Shown: in pieces, positions 30,940 to 43,969 of the stretch
Position numbering within the stretch: position 1 is the stretch's first letter
Layout of the letters: each line of letters begins with the position of its first letter
Source: Cinclus cinclus
Lineage: Eukaryota; Chordata; Aves; Passeriformes; Cinclidae
Direction: 5' to 3'
NCBI RefSeq assembly: GCF_963662255.1
Contig: NC_085071.1
Location: 2,196,701-2,260,700, forward strand
Length of the DNA: 64,000 nt
The notes under the pieces: generated by a model
Told to the model about the DNA's origin: nothing
What the model saw: only the letters and a program-made list of their open reading frames with translations
Database searches by the model: none
Position numbers and translations under genes: made by a program

Positions 30940-33900
30940 GAAGGGAATTCAGGACACAGTTCACAAGTTGGGTCGTGTGAGAAGTTTGGAACGAGGCAGA
31001 TGCTCTGGGACCCAGAGAAATGATGTGACGGAGACTTCTGTGGTTGATCACCACTGAAAGGGAGAGCAGGATTCCATTTGGACAGGTCTGAAAAGGCAGA
31101 TGGATGTGGCATCTCATGGAGAGGGCAAAGGAAGGTAGGAGAGAGGCAAACTTTATTGCCAGGTGAATGAATGGGAGGGAGAGAAGATTTTGGAGTCCTC
31201 TGGGTGAGGGGAAGTTTTGGGTTAAAGAGAAATGCAGAAATGAGAGCTGGGGTTTGGTGAAATAAAAATAAATCAACTGGTCAGAGGCTCAGGTTTTTGC
31301 TCCCCAAACTCAAGGAAGTTCTTACTCAGCTTCAGCTAAATCACCAACATAAACCCTGCTTCCCTGTCTGCCCTCAAAACATAAAATAAATGGATTAAAA
31401 ACACCAAAACAAAACCAACCAGACAGAAACTGGGGTTTCATGCTCTCCCACCACTCAATTTCTCCTTGTTTTGGATTACATGCCCTAAATTCCCATCAAA
31501 CCCACAAGAAAGTGCATTCTTGCATCCTACATTTCTGCACATCACTCATCCCACCAAATTCACAATAAATGTGAACACAAGCCCAGGACCTGTTCCAGGG
31601 ATTTTTCGGAGGGCAGGGTAAGAAATCCTGGAGACAGAGACCAGAGGGTTTTGCCTTGGATGAGCTCAGAACCCCTGCACAGGCAGAGGAGCCACCCTGT
31701 GCCACTTCCACCCTGTGCCACTTCCACCCTGTGCCACTGTCACCTGTTCAGCCTGGTACCTGTGGGATGGCAAACAGGCCTCCTGGGGCAGCTCTCTGGG
31801 GACTCAATGGAGCAGAGGCCACCAGAGACATCTCCTGCCTGAAAAGAAAGGCACAGAACCCTGGAACCGTGGAATGGTTTGGGTTGGAAGCACCACGATC
31901 TGCTCCATCCTGGCTGGATGAACAGGACTCTGCTCCTGTCCCCACCCCACTGTTCCTGCCCACCTGGGCTGTCCCTGGGACCTGCCCTGGGCAGATGGAC
32001 ACAGCATTTTGGGGTTTCTTTTGGCCCTTTCCAGAAACTCTTCATGACCCATTGTCATTATGGGCCTTAAAGCTGGATCTGTCTAAAATCTGGGAAATTT
32101 TTATTACCTCCAAAATTTATTACCTCTAAAAATTATTATCCCCAAAGTTTCTGGAAATTTATTATTTCTTCTGCGTGGATCTTTGTTTTAACGTTTGCAG
32201 TGTTAATATTTTTTCTCTTTCCCTTTCCAGATTTTCTGAAATGGAGTTTTTCCTTTCATTTTGTTGGAGGGAACAAGAAAATGTTCTGCTGGATGATCTG
32301 AATTTCTTCCTTCCTGGGAGCTGTGTCCCATCAGACACAGCCAGCAGAGCTGCTTTCATTTCATGGTCATTATTCTTCCACTCCAGCTCTGCCCACAGCC
32401 TCTCCTCTTGCTTCCAGGCAAGAATTCTGATTTTAATTTCCTATTTCTGGCTGGGAAATCAATGACACTTTACCTTGAAGCCTCAAATGGCCGTTCTGGA
32501 AGAGAAAAATTGTTTTGCTGGTTCAGAGTAGTGGGAGAGTCAGGGGCCAACAGTGTTAGTGAGGATCAACACTCAGCACTTTGCTACATCAATACACAAA
32601 TATATTTGCACACTTTGCCGGCAAAAGAAATTTCTGGGCTTTTTGGAGTTCCTCAGGAACTTTCCAGAGGTGGGAAGTGCTCCAGGATGTCAGGAGAACA
32701 AGAAATGGCTCAAGGATGGGACAGCGAGGACATCCCTGCCTGGCTGTGCTGGCTCTGCCCTTGCCTGACACAATTTCCCTTCTGTCCTGCTCTCCTCATC
32801 TCCATCAATGTTCATGCAGCTCTTTCCACACCAAAATTCTTCCACGTTCAGGAAAAACAGTCAACCATTAACCAAAAAGACCCCTAAATAATGGATAAAA
32901 TTAAGGATGACTGGGGTATTATTCAAACACGAGCTTTTCTTTTCCAGCTTCCTCTGCTGGCTCTGAGTGTGGCCATAATTCACAGATTTGGGCAGGTACC
33001 ACTTTGCTTTTGACTTGTGAGCCCGACACCGTCCCGGGCGGCCCCGTGTGTGATCTTGAAAGGAAAAGGAACAATGAACCATCCAGAGATCACACGGAAT
33101 TACTGAGGGCAGGCAGGACTTCAGGAGAATGAGGACAATTCCAGGTGGACCTGCCAAAGGCAGGTGAAGGAGGAGGCTGGGGTGGGGTGAAATGGAAGGT
33201 GGAAAACCACCAGGTTAGGAGGGAGAAATTGAGCTTTTTTTTTTTTTTTTGTTGGGCAAGGAAAAGCCACAGGAAACCTCAACCAAAAACTTGAGGTAGC
33301 AGGAGAGAAAGAGTGAAGGTGATGCTGGGCTGTGAAAAGGATAAGGACAATTATATGGAAAATATGCAAATATTTGATCAATCAGTGCCTCTCTCTCACT
33401 GGCAGTGTGCAGTTGTCACCTTACTTAAGGGACAAAAGTGGAATAATTTCAGAGACCAGCCGTGGAGATAAATGAGCTGAAGGAGTTTCTGTGGGAGGAC
33501 ACGGTGAAAAGCCCCTTCCCCACCTCTCTGCTTTGTGCCACACTCTCCATTTGTCTTCCCCTTTTGCCTCCAAGCCGTTTTGTTCTCCTCCTGCTCTCCA
33601 TTATTTTGATTAAGCACTTTTGGGGGCTCTGATGGATGAAAAGTTCCATGTGGAGTGCACTGGACCAGCGTTGCCCCTCCAGTTCCTGCTTTGCCTTAAT
33701 TGTGCTCTTAGCCCTTTGTTTGGGCATTCACTTATTTCATTTGTCAGGATGTTGGAAAGTGGCCTTTTCTTTGAATTTTTTTTCCAACTAATTTTAGTTT
33801 GTTTTATTACATGCACACTGTCCAACGAGGTGATTAATAATATTGCAGTGCCTGTTGAAAAGCTTAGGCTGATTTTTTTTCAATTTTGACAAAATAATGA

Positions 33901-34680
33901 GCCTTGGAGTTTATGAAGTCTTTCCCAGAAGCAGTAACTTTCTTCAGAAGTTTGATTTTGGTTTTTTTATAATTAAAAAACAAAGTGTCCAAAACCTCCA
34001 TGTTTTCTGCTAATTTGGAATTATTTTCATTTTGATACCTAAAAAAAATTAAGTTTTTATTTTTTTTTTTTTTCAGGTGGCTTCTGGCTCATGTATAGAA
34101 TTCCACAAATTGGTTTTTGTATCCCATAAATCCCAAATCATCGGTGAGGGTTTAACTCCAGCTGTTTGCAGCTGCCTCAGCCAAGCAGCTATGCAGCATC
34201 TGCTGCATCCCCTGTCCTGAGAGATCCCACACCTCCAGGTGTAGGAGATCCTCTTCCATTGCCTCCCCAGGGGCTCCTTCCATCCAGGGTGGTTTCCAAG
34301 TGGCTCTACTGAGGATTTTTAGAGCACTCCAGCACTGCTCAACTGCTCCTTCACATGTTTGATTTAAAGGATAGGAAAAACTTCAAGGATTAATTCTGTT
34401 TGGAGTCCAAGGAGATAAAACTCATCCAGTGCTGAGTGGCCACAGGAGCTGCTGCTGTAACCCTGCCCCACGAGACAGGACCTCAGTGGCTGCAGGGTCC
34501 CAGGGCAGGGCTGGGGACAGGAGATGGGGCAGCTGAGAGCTCTGTGACAGTGCCACAGGCTCGAGGGGTGCAGGACAGGGAGAGGGGACGGAGATGGGCT
34601 TTGGGGTGGGACCCAAGCTGCACATTGAATAGCAGAGCTGTGGGAGCTGGGCTTGTCCACTGCCAGTACAGCAGGGACAG
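30940..34680. other. Intergenic, no gene recognised
   Basis: No coding exon is supportable. A short CR1-like tail may lie at 31857-31920 on the minus strand (GTGGAATGGTTTGGGTTGG). A 16-base T run is at 33235-33250. The segment 33700-34080 is AT-rich and single-copy, with TGATTAATAATATTGCAG, and could hold regulatory elements. Confidence 0.4.
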
Positions 34681-34684
34681 CAGA

Positions 34685-34985
34685 ACACAGAGTCACAGAA
34701 CCACAGACCTCCCTGAGCTCCAGGGACCCTCCAGGATCACCAGGATCATCCAGTCCAACCCCTGTCCCTGCCCAGACCCCCCAACAATCCCCCTGTCCAT
34801 CCCTGGAGCGCTGTCCAAACGCTCCTGGAGCTCTGGCAGCCTCGGGGCCGTGCCCATTCCCTGGGGAGCCTGGGCAGTGCCCAGCACCCTCTGGCTGAGG
34901 GAAGAACCTTTCCCTGCTCTCCAGCCTGAGCCTGCCCTGGCCCAGCCGTGCCCACTCCGCACCCCTTTGTGCCCTCTGCCCTTTT
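34685..34985 (-). mobile_element. CR1 LINE 3' fragment
   Basis: CACAGAGTCACAGAACCACA, then CATCCAGTCCAACCCCTGTC, is a CR1 tail in reverse complement. It matches 5015-5240 closely. Confidence 0.85.
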
Positions 34986-35144
34986 GGGGTGGGTGAGGAC
35001 AGGGCTGAGTCCCAGCAAGGTCAAATGTGAAGGATACAAAACTCCAGATCTTCATGGCACTGTTGAGACCAAGTATGACAAGAAAAGCTGAATCAAAGCC
35101 TGAAGTCCCCCTGTGCTGGGCACTGGGGTGGCCCCACTTTCAGT

Positions 35145-35601
35145 GCTGAGTCCAGTTCTGGGCCCCTCAGGACAAGGAGACTGAAGAGCTGGGGAAGGGT
35201 CTGGAGCCCCAGGAGGGGCTGAGGGAGCTGGAAAGGGGCTCAGCCTGGAGAAAAGGAGGCTCAGGGGGGCCCTTGTGGCTCTGCACAACTCCCTGACAGG
35301 AGGGGACAGCTGGGGGGATTTGGGGTCTGCTCCAGGGAACAGGGACAGGAGCAGAGGGAACGGCCTCAGGCTGGGCCAGGGGAGCTCAGGGTGGACAGCA
35401 GCAGGAATTTCCTCATGGAAAGGGTGCTCAGGGACTGGAACTGCCCAGGGGGGTTTGGAGTCCCCATCCCTGGAGGTGTCCAAGGAAGGTCTGGAGGTGA
35501 CACTGAGAGCTCTGGGCTGGGGACAAGGTGGTGATCCGGAACAGGTTGGAATCAATTGTCTTGGAATTCTTCCCCAGCCTAAATGATTTTATGATTCTAT
35601 T
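35145..35601 (+). mobile_element. CR1 LINE 3' fragment
   Basis: GGAGAAAAGGAGGCTCAGGG, GAATTTCCTCATGGAAAGGG and the tail ATGATTTTATGATTCTATTT identify a CR1 3' end with two octamers. Confidence 0.85.
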
Positions 35602-35604
35602 TTT

Positions 35605-38600
35605 ACTCCTACATAATTTTTTCCCCCTTTGTTTTTTTTTTTTGTTTATTTAGCTGGAGGGTAACACTATCCTCTCTGTGGTGAATAAAATATGATACTG
35701 AAAGAAAAACCAGCAGATCCAGCTTGGTTTGTAAACTTTCTACTCTATAGAGCTTTCCCTGTGCTGCTGCTGAATTGATTTTTCCTTGTCTTTTTATCAC
35801 TGAGTTGCCCAAGCTCATGGACGGTCAGCAGTGGCAACAACACTCTTGCGATGTCCATGGGTTGATAATATTTTTCACTGATACTCAGAGGTTTTGACAA
35901 CAGGTTGTAACTTTTGGTATCAGACTCCCAAACTGGAGTTCCTTGTGATGTTACTGCCTTGGTGAGGAAGAAAGGAGAAGGGAGGAGATGCTGGGAAGAG
36001 TAGGGGCTGTGTTTCTGTGTTTCTGTGTTTCTGTGTTTCTGTCACTTTATCCTGAGGACAGATCACTCCCTGTCCAAGTTCCAGTTTGCCTTTCCATGTA
36101 AATGCAGAGGATGATGATATTGAGGAAATCAGTTCCATCAGAAATGCTGACCTAGTGTCTGCCACACTAAAAATGTGGACAAAGTTCCATTTTTATTTCC
36201 TCTGAGGGCAGCTTTGATCTTTGGGATGTTCACTGCCCAGGGCCTTGAGCCTGGTCTCAGTGCTGCCCTTCCTCTGCTCCTGGCTGCTTCTTTGGGAGAG
36301 TCTCAGATCCCCCTGGACACTGACTGAGAGCTTTTTGCTGCCCATGGCATTTGTTGCAGCTGGTTTTTGGCTCAGGGAATCCCAAATGGATTCCCTGGAC
36401 TGAGCTTGCCCTGGGGGTTAATTCCTTCCCACCTGCCTTAGCTCTGAGCTCTTTACAACCAAAGGCCTGGAGTGGATGGGGAGGGGACATCTGCACACAA
36501 CTCTGGTGTTCCAGGGTGAAAACAACTCAGGAAAAATCACTGAAGAATGTAGAGGCCCTTCAGAAGGCACCAGATCCACAAACCCTTCCTCAGTCCCACT
36601 GGTGTCCCTCATCCTGTAATGAGAACATCCTGAATCCGTGTTACTGGGAGCAGCCAGCACCAGGCTCCAAGTGAACACCCCAGAACTGCTCCAGTGAGGA
36701 TGCTCTGCTTCTTTGTCCCTGTACCCACACGAAAAATGGAAATATCTGAACCTCGCAGCAGACTGCATGAGCCAGCAGCAGAACTTCCCTCAGCACCAGC
36801 TCCCACCCCAGCAGGAGGAATCTGAGTCAAGACAAAAATAATTGTCCCCCGGCAGCACCTCTGGGACCCTGGGCCCACAGGCTGTGCCCAAGACTGGCTG
36901 GGAGGTGACACCTGCAGGTCCCTTCAGGTGGAGGGAGGCTGCGATGTCACCCCACCACAGATGTCCCAGCCTGGGGTCACCTGCTCTGAAAAGTGTCTTT
37001 CTTCCTTCTGCTGACTCCATCAAACCTGGGCTGTGACAATTCACGCCTGGCCCAGCACATTCAGCAGCTCCAGGACAATCCAAATTGCTGTCATGTCCCA
37101 GGTGTCCCTCGCTGCTGTGTTTGGATGCATTGTCTTGGAATGGGGAATGTTAATCCAGATTTCAGAGCTTCACCTAGACTTGCCTTTAATACCAGACATG
37201 CTTAAGGGTGAGAACAAGTTTATTCTGGCAAAACAAGAGGTTAAATTCCTCATTACGATAGTTCGAGAAAAGATTACAAAAGAGAAAATAAAACACGAAT
37301 CGTGATCACCCTCAAGAGCAAGATTCCTTCTCAGCCCTGGTATCTCTCACCTGAGATCTCTGGGGTGTGTTTGGGGCTCTTGGCACGAAGGGAAGAGCTG
37401 CACATGGCAGAGTGGCTTTTGGACAGGGGTGGGGAGAGATGTGGCTCTAGATAGGGCTGGCAGCAACAGCCACAGGAGCTGAGTGAAAGAAGAGGGTTTT
37501 GTGTGCCAGGCTGGCACGTTAATGGGAATTTCAGCACTGCAGAGGCAGGAGGAGGGGGAAGGTGGGAAGCATGAAATCCATGTTTGTGCACAGGTACTGG
37601 AGAAAGGAGCTTGAACAAGAGGGGCTTGAAACCACAGCCAGCTCAGGGAAGGGCTTGACCCCAACACTGAGGACCCACCAGCAGCCTCGGCTCAGATTTG
37701 GGGACAGCTTTGGGTGGCATAATTTAAGAAAGGTCTAAACAGTGTAGGAGGCTGTGGGAGCATGAGGTGACACAGGTCCATCCTGCAGTGCCACCTGTGA
37801 GGTTATGAGCTCTCCTGGCAATCAGAGTGCAGAAAGAATGGATTCAGCAGCTGCTTGGCCAAACCAACAGCTTCCAGTGATGCTCTGTGTGTTCCTGCTG
37901 TGTCAAGGACAAACCCACTCCCTTGGGCTGAGTTGTGTAGAAACAGAGGACACAAAGATGCCCCCCAGAAGCATTGGAGTAGCTTTGTGGCTTGGCCACA
38001 TTCTCCTGTGAGTGCCACACGCTGCCATGCTCCGTGCACAGCAGTTCCCATGGGCACAGCTGGCAAACCCCAGCCTAAGCCTGTAGGAAATCAATATCCT
38101 GTGACCAAACTCGGGGCTCTTCCAGTGCTGGAGGGACTTCTGTGGGCTCAGGAGCAGGAGCTGCTAGGAGTAATTAAGGGGACCGACTGCCTCAGCTCTC
38201 AGGATCTTGTTTTAAGCTATCACTAAAGGGACCCTGACACTTTGGAAAGACTCACAGAGAGGCTGCTCAGGTCCTGGAGAGTTTAGAGGTCTCAGCTCTC
38301 CCCACTGCCATCCATCAGCAACCTGTGCAAACCAGGCTAAAATCCCCTTTCCAAAGCAAAGGGAAGGCAGCAGATGCAGGCACAGACGTGGGGTGGTGGC
38401 AGAGGAGTTGCCATCCCCTCTGCCCTGTGTAACATCAGTGAAAATCTCTCATGGGAAGGGCCTGAGCCAGGCTGGGGCTGGAACATAACTAAAGCACTGC
38501 CACTTGTCTCCACTTCATTTTCCCCAGAGCAGGGAGCAGGCCACTTAAAGAGTTTGTATTTTTAAATGTGAGATGGATGGCATCAATCTGAGCTGTTTGT

Positions 38601-39995
38601 GCAATAATCCCTGTATGAAACACCCTGACTGACTCACCTGTCAGGGTTTTGCAGGTGCAATCTCTGTCCTGCACCACCAGCTCCCACCACCAGGTACTGA
38701 CCTGTCCAGCAAAGCAGATCCGCTCCCTGTGTGCTGCACGCTCAAATCCCTGCTGGCAGTGACAGACCTGCAGCCCAGGCTTCTCCAGCTGCTCCCAGTG
38801 GTGTTTGTTGTGGAGGACACACACCTGGGGCTCTGTCTCCATGGGATTTTTCATTGTCTTGCTGTTTGTTCCTCTCCTTTGAGGCAGAGCCTGGAGGTTC
38901 TGCCTCAGTCCTGGAGCTGTGTGCGGTGTTTGCACTTTCCTGCTCCACCAGCTAGGACCAGTGAAACACTGGACCTCTGGACCTCTCTCCACTTTGCCTT
39001 TTCTTTTCAGCTTTGTTTTTCTCCCCCAAATGCCAACCTTTGTATTCAACACCAGGGATGTGCCTCAGCCCAGCCCTCACCACTGGGCTCACATTTAAGG
39101 TCACCTGGTCACAATTTTGTGGCCAAAGCAGCTGCAGGTCCCACTGCCCATGGAGGGAATTCCTGCTTGGATGCAGCCACCACGACTGTGTGTCTGTGCT
39201 GATCAGTGTCCAGCTATCCCCAGCAGGGTCTGGGCACTGGGCTGAGCTGCCTGCTCAGAGTGACACTGATTTCTCATGATTGTCCTTACCAAGTCTTGGT
39301 CCTGGCTGCAGGCAGCACAGGAGGGCACTTGCAGGAGAAGCTGCTCTTCAGAGCTGCCAGTGTCTCCCTAACCCTGCAAATAAAGCCAAGATTTTCTTCA
39401 AAAGGACCCTGAGAACATTCATGCCTTATCCATGATGCACCTGCCTTCAATTAGCTTTGTTTATATTTTTTTTTTTCTGCAAGGCTGTGAAGATTAATTA
39501 TTCTGGGTTCTACTGGAATTGTTACAGGAATCCCAAGGAAAGAGTAGGAAAAGGTTTCTGTATTGAAATATTCTTTTTCCATGTCTTTCTAGAACACCAC
39601 TAAGAACAATTTCTGGCTTCTTCCTGAATGTGTCTGGAAACCCTACACCATTACAGAGTGTTTGGCAGTAATGTTTTACAAAAGACTTTTTAATCTCAAT
39701 CTTGGTTCTGTGACAGGAGATGTGGGCATGGACTGAAATTCCACAGCAGGGACTGAGCTGAGCCCCTGAACTCCAGCTTTGGGTGGAAATGGGGTCTCTC
39801 TTAAACATCAGCTCAGGGCACAACCAGCTTGATCCCTTGAGTTCCAGCTCATCCCTGCTCTGGGAAGTGTAAAGCAGCATCTCCAGGGGAAGATGTTCCA
39901 TTGCATTTCCAGTCTGGGAGCAGGAGGGATCTCTGAAGCGGCAGAAGGATTCTGCTTTTTTTGTTTTTGACCATGAGTTCTTTCAGACCCACCTC
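35605..39995. other. Intergenic, no gene recognised
   Basis: Four octamers of TTTCTGTG lie at 36008-36044. They resemble the CR1 terminal octamer, though no CR1 body precedes them. The segment 37195-37310 is AT-rich with an open frame on the plus strand, but it has no splice or domain support. The rest is ordinary single-copy DNA. Confidence 0.4.
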
Positions 39996-39998
39996 AGT

Positions 39999-40225
39999 CA
40001 CAGAATTGTCAAGGCTGGAAGAGATCTTCAAGATCCTCAAGTCGGACCATCAAACCAGCAGCACCAAATCCCACCCCAGGTGCTACATCCAGACACCTCT
40101 GGAACACTTCCAGAGATGGTGACTCCACTGCCACCTCCATGGGCAACTTATTCCAATGAATGAGCACTTTTTCAGTGATTTTTTTTTTTTTTTAATACCT
40201 AATCTGAGCCTTCCCTGGTGCACCT
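39999..40225 (-). mobile_element. CR1 LINE 3' fragment
   Basis: TCACAGAATTGTCAAGGCTG, then GAAGAGATCTTCAAGATCC, is the reverse complement of a CR1 tail. It extends to about TGAGCCTTCCCTGGTGCACC and contains a 15-base T run. Confidence 0.75.
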
Positions 40226-40414
40226 TTAGACCACCTGCTCTTGGGATGTGGCAGAAGAAACCGACCCCACCTCAGCACAAGCTCTTGTCACAGAGTTGTG
40301 ACAGAACTGGGGACCTCCTGAGTCCCCTCTCACTGCAGCTGTTCCAGCACAGCTCCTGCACAAACTTCCCTTCCCCTGGAACAGTGGGGGAAGGCGGCAG
40401 GGCTGGATTGCTCA

Positions 40415-41068
40415 GCTGGACTGGTCAGCGGGACTGGTCAGTGGGACTGGTCAATGGGACTGGTCAGTGGGACTGGTCAATGGGACTGGGCAGTGGGACT
40501 AGTCAGTTGGACTAGTCAGTGGGACCGGTCAGTGGGACTGGTCAGTGGGACAGGTGAGTGGGACTGGTCAGTGGGACTGGTCAATGGGACTGGTCAGTGG
40601 GACTGGTCAATGGGACTGGGCAGTGGGACTAGTCAGTGGGATTGGTCAGTGGGATTGGTCAGTGGGATTGGTCAGTGGGACAGGTGAGTGGGACTGGTCA
40701 GTGGGACTGGTCAATGGGACTGGTCAGTGGGACTGGTCAGTTGGACTAGTCAGTGGGACCGGTCAGTGGGACTGGTCAATGGGACTGGGCAGTGGGACTG
40801 TTGAGTGGGACTGTTGAGTGGGACTGTTGAGTGGGACTGTTGAGTGGGACTGGTCAATGGGACTAGTCAGTGGGACTGGTCAGTTGGACTGGTCAGTGGG
40901 ACTAGTCAGTGGGACTAGTCAGTGGGACTGGGCAGTGGGATTGGTCAGCGGGACCGGTCAATGGGACTGGTCAGTGGGATTAGTCAGTGGGATTGGTCAG
41001 CGGGACCGGTCAATGGGACTGGTCAGTGGGATTAGTCAGTGGGACCGGTCAGTGGGACTGGTCAGGCG
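40415..41068. repeat. 13-bp minisatellite
   Basis: Close to 50 tandem copies of GGGACTGGTCAGT, with common variants GGTCAAT, AGTCAGT, GGGCAGT and TTGAGT. Because 13 is not a multiple of three, all three forward frames stay open with Gly-Thr-Gly-Gln-Trp-Asp-like repeats. None is a gene. Confidence 0.97.
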
Positions 41069-41449
41069 CTGCCTGTCCCGGACACCCCGCTGCACACAGG
41101 TGTCCTCCTCTCTTCCCTACGTGACATTCCACGTCCCCTTCTGCAGCAGATCCTGTGTGTACACACCACATCCTCAGAAATGCTGCGAGCTCCAGCTATT
41201 TCCCTGGCTGGCAGAGAGCACAAAGGATTGTTCCTTGTATCTGCTGGCTACTGCAAAACAGGAAATGTTCTTTCCTCGGCGCTGCTGTCCAGCCGTGCCG
41301 GGCTGTGCCTCTTCTCCTGTTCCCCGGCAGGATTTTGGTCACGGCTCTGCCTCACTGGCATGAGGAGACAGACAGCACATCCCGAGGGGACGGCTGGAAA
41401 CAGAAGGAACAGAGTGGACATCGCTGGGGTGGGTTTATCCCGGCAGCTG

Positions 41450-41960
41450 CAAACAGCACAGATCAATCTTTGCAAATCACAAGCAGCGAGCTGGTTGGTA
41501 TTTTTAAAAGTGCCTCAACTTGGGGCTTTAACAGAAGTGAAAGGGCAGAAAAAAAAGACCCTCTGTGGTCTCTTAATTTTCTCTTGCCGGTGGCTTTTGC
41601 TCTCCACCTTTGGACAGGTCTGCACGCATGGATTGGTGTTTTCTCTTTGATCCCGCGCGTGCGTCTGCCTTGTAATGCAGAAGATTTGGAAAGAACCCCA
41701 GCAGGGATAGTGCTGGATTGGAAGCAGACAGGGAGGCATTTCATCAACAGGCAATAGCTTTTCTGGAAGCAGCAGGAGAGCAGTCAATGCAGAAAGTTTC
41801 TTGTTTTCTTAATCACGCTCCTGTTCTACCTTTCCCGGGAGATTTATGATCCTCCCGATGTTGGACAAACACCAACGATAGTTGCACATTTTTAGCATCT
41901 GAATGCTTTGCTTTGCCTGGCTTTGTGTGGAAAGACAAGTCCAGGCAAGGTGGTCCTGCA
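41450..41960. promoter_or_regulatory. Candidate conserved non-coding block
   Basis: Single-copy, moderately AT-rich DNA with possible factor sites, including an octamer-like TTTGCAAAT at 41468-41476 and TTCTTAATCACG near 41805. No repeat or coding signal explains its even composition. Regulatory function is inference. Confidence 0.25.
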
Positions 41961-41969
41961 GAAAATGGT

Positions 41970-43845
41970 TTATTGGGACAGAGCCCTGGCCTGCAGCCAC
42001 GGCCCCTTGGGCAGTGATGTTATCAGACCTCCTGAACAGAGCAGGGTTGGGCCTGTTTGTTCCTCCGGTGGAAGACCTCCGAGGAGAACCTGGGTGTTGC
42101 AAGACCCTGGTATCAATTGTTCCCTGGGCGATGCTTTCCCCGGAGAGGAATGAGGAGGGAGTGCAGGTCGGTGCTGCTGGGATGGCCCCACTTCAGGGGT
42201 GCAGCACTGGGGATGGAAACAGAGACAATAAACAAAATCAGCACTGTGCTCTCAGTGAATTCCGAGCAAGGCAGGAACTGGTTCTGGACTTCCAAGGAGA
42301 TCTGGGGAGCTGGATACTGTGGGATCCTTTGGGAGTCCCAGTCCCAATCTCTCTTTTTGAAGTGCACAGCTAATTTGGCAGAGATACCAACAAGATATCA
42401 GCTTGTTTCTTATTTTAGCCATCTTTGATTTGTGGACTAAACTTTATCTTCACTCAGAGCTCCCTGGAAGTTCTCTCCTTCCATTTTCTGTGGAGTGCTG
42501 GCATGCCTGGCAGGCTCTGAGATTTCAGACAACCCTCTGCTGAAAACATCTCCATCTAGAATGGGGACACTCCAGGACATGGCTGTCCATTTGGACTGGA
42601 TGAAGTTTCCTCATCACCGAGTTCTGGGGACCTTTGGGACACCTTGGGGAGCCTGGGACATGTGCCCAGGGTAGCAGATGTGACGGGTGTGCAGGGGATC
42701 CGTTCTCTTCCCTCCTGGCAGCTGGTGGGAGTGGGGTCCATCCCTGCACTCAGCTGGCACACCCACGGCTTTTAGAGCCAGGGTGGGTAACGTGTGCTCA
42801 GGGTGAGATTCAGCTCCTGGGTAAGGCAGGTAAATGTGGGTGTGCACCCTGAGTGCTGCAGCTCAGCAGGGTCTGATCCCAGGTGATGGGAGCGAGCCAG
42901 GCCCTGAGCCCACCCCGAGACCCCTGGGGGACTCCTCAGGCAACACTGACCAAGGGTCCAACCTCACCTCCACTTAAACATCAGGGGACATTTCAAATCG
43001 CCTTTTATCCCATCCGGTCTCCAGCTCTCACTGTAGAAAATCAGTTATTCCAGGATCCCTTTATATATTTATTCCTTGTGGATATTTGGGATGCCTCAAG
43101 GTGTCTCAAACTACAGCTGGTGTCTCACAGAGGACAGCACAGCCCACGTGTCCATCACCTGTATGGAAGCTCTGGGATGCTCTGGATTTCAGGTGTCTCA
43201 AATGCAGAGTCCATCCCACCCCTTTCTGGCCTTTAGAATAGTCCAGAATTTTCTGGTGAATGCTGCATTAGATTTTCATATTTTTTGAAGAAAGATATTT
43301 TATGATTTTAGTGTTATTCTTCTATTACTACAAGATGTTTTGTCATTAATGCTTCTATACAGACCATTCCTTAGATGCAGCACAGACAAACCAACCAGAA
43401 GGAAATGCAGTTTTTGGAATGATGTTTACTGCAAACAACCCTGCAAGACAGAGTTGCTGTGATTGATTTTCATTCCACCTTAGCTCCTATTTTGAATGCA
43501 CGGATTTTAGGGATTTAAGGGCTTTTCTTTTGCCTTCTACAAACCCAGGTTTCAGTTGCTTGGCATTGTGGAGTTGTACAGCTCCCAAATTCTGATTTTG
43601 GGGTTTTTTTCCCAGTTCACTACAAAAAACCCTAAGTTGCTGCTTCTTTGTGTCCCTTCCCTTGGGAAACTGCTACACAATCCCTTTGCTCCCATTTGAT
43701 GCCTAATTCTGGTTGATTATTCCTGATGGTGTTAGTGGTTAATTCCAGTATCAGAACTTGTTTTCCAGCATCATAACACCTGTTCTACTTGGGTTTTTGT
43801 GTGTAATAAAAGTTTTATCAGGCTAAGAAACGATGTTGTCACTGG
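41970..43845. other. Intergenic, no gene recognised
   Basis: Single-copy DNA that becomes AT-rich at 43250-43420. No exon, RNA gene or transposon is recognised. Confidence 0.4.
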
Positions 43846-43849
43846 AAGG

Positions 43850-43963
43850 TGACCCAGGGTGTCACCAGGCCCAGGGTGGGGTTGTTGGGGTGTCTGTGCA
43901 GGGCCAGGAGATGGACTGGATGATCTATGAGGGTCCCTTCCTATGCTGTAGTTCCATGATTGT
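43850..43963 (+). mobile_element. CR1 LINE 3' fragment, short
   Basis: GGACTGGATGATCTATGAGG, then GTCCCTTCCTATGCTGTAGT, is a CR1 tail of about 115 bases. Confidence 0.7.
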
Positions 43964-43969
43964 ACCTGA

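Noticed and set aside
37033..37305. Plus-strand 90-codon frame with a Lys/Glu-rich end
   Set aside because: No domain, splice sites or repeat support were seen. AT-rich single-copy DNA easily gives such a frame.
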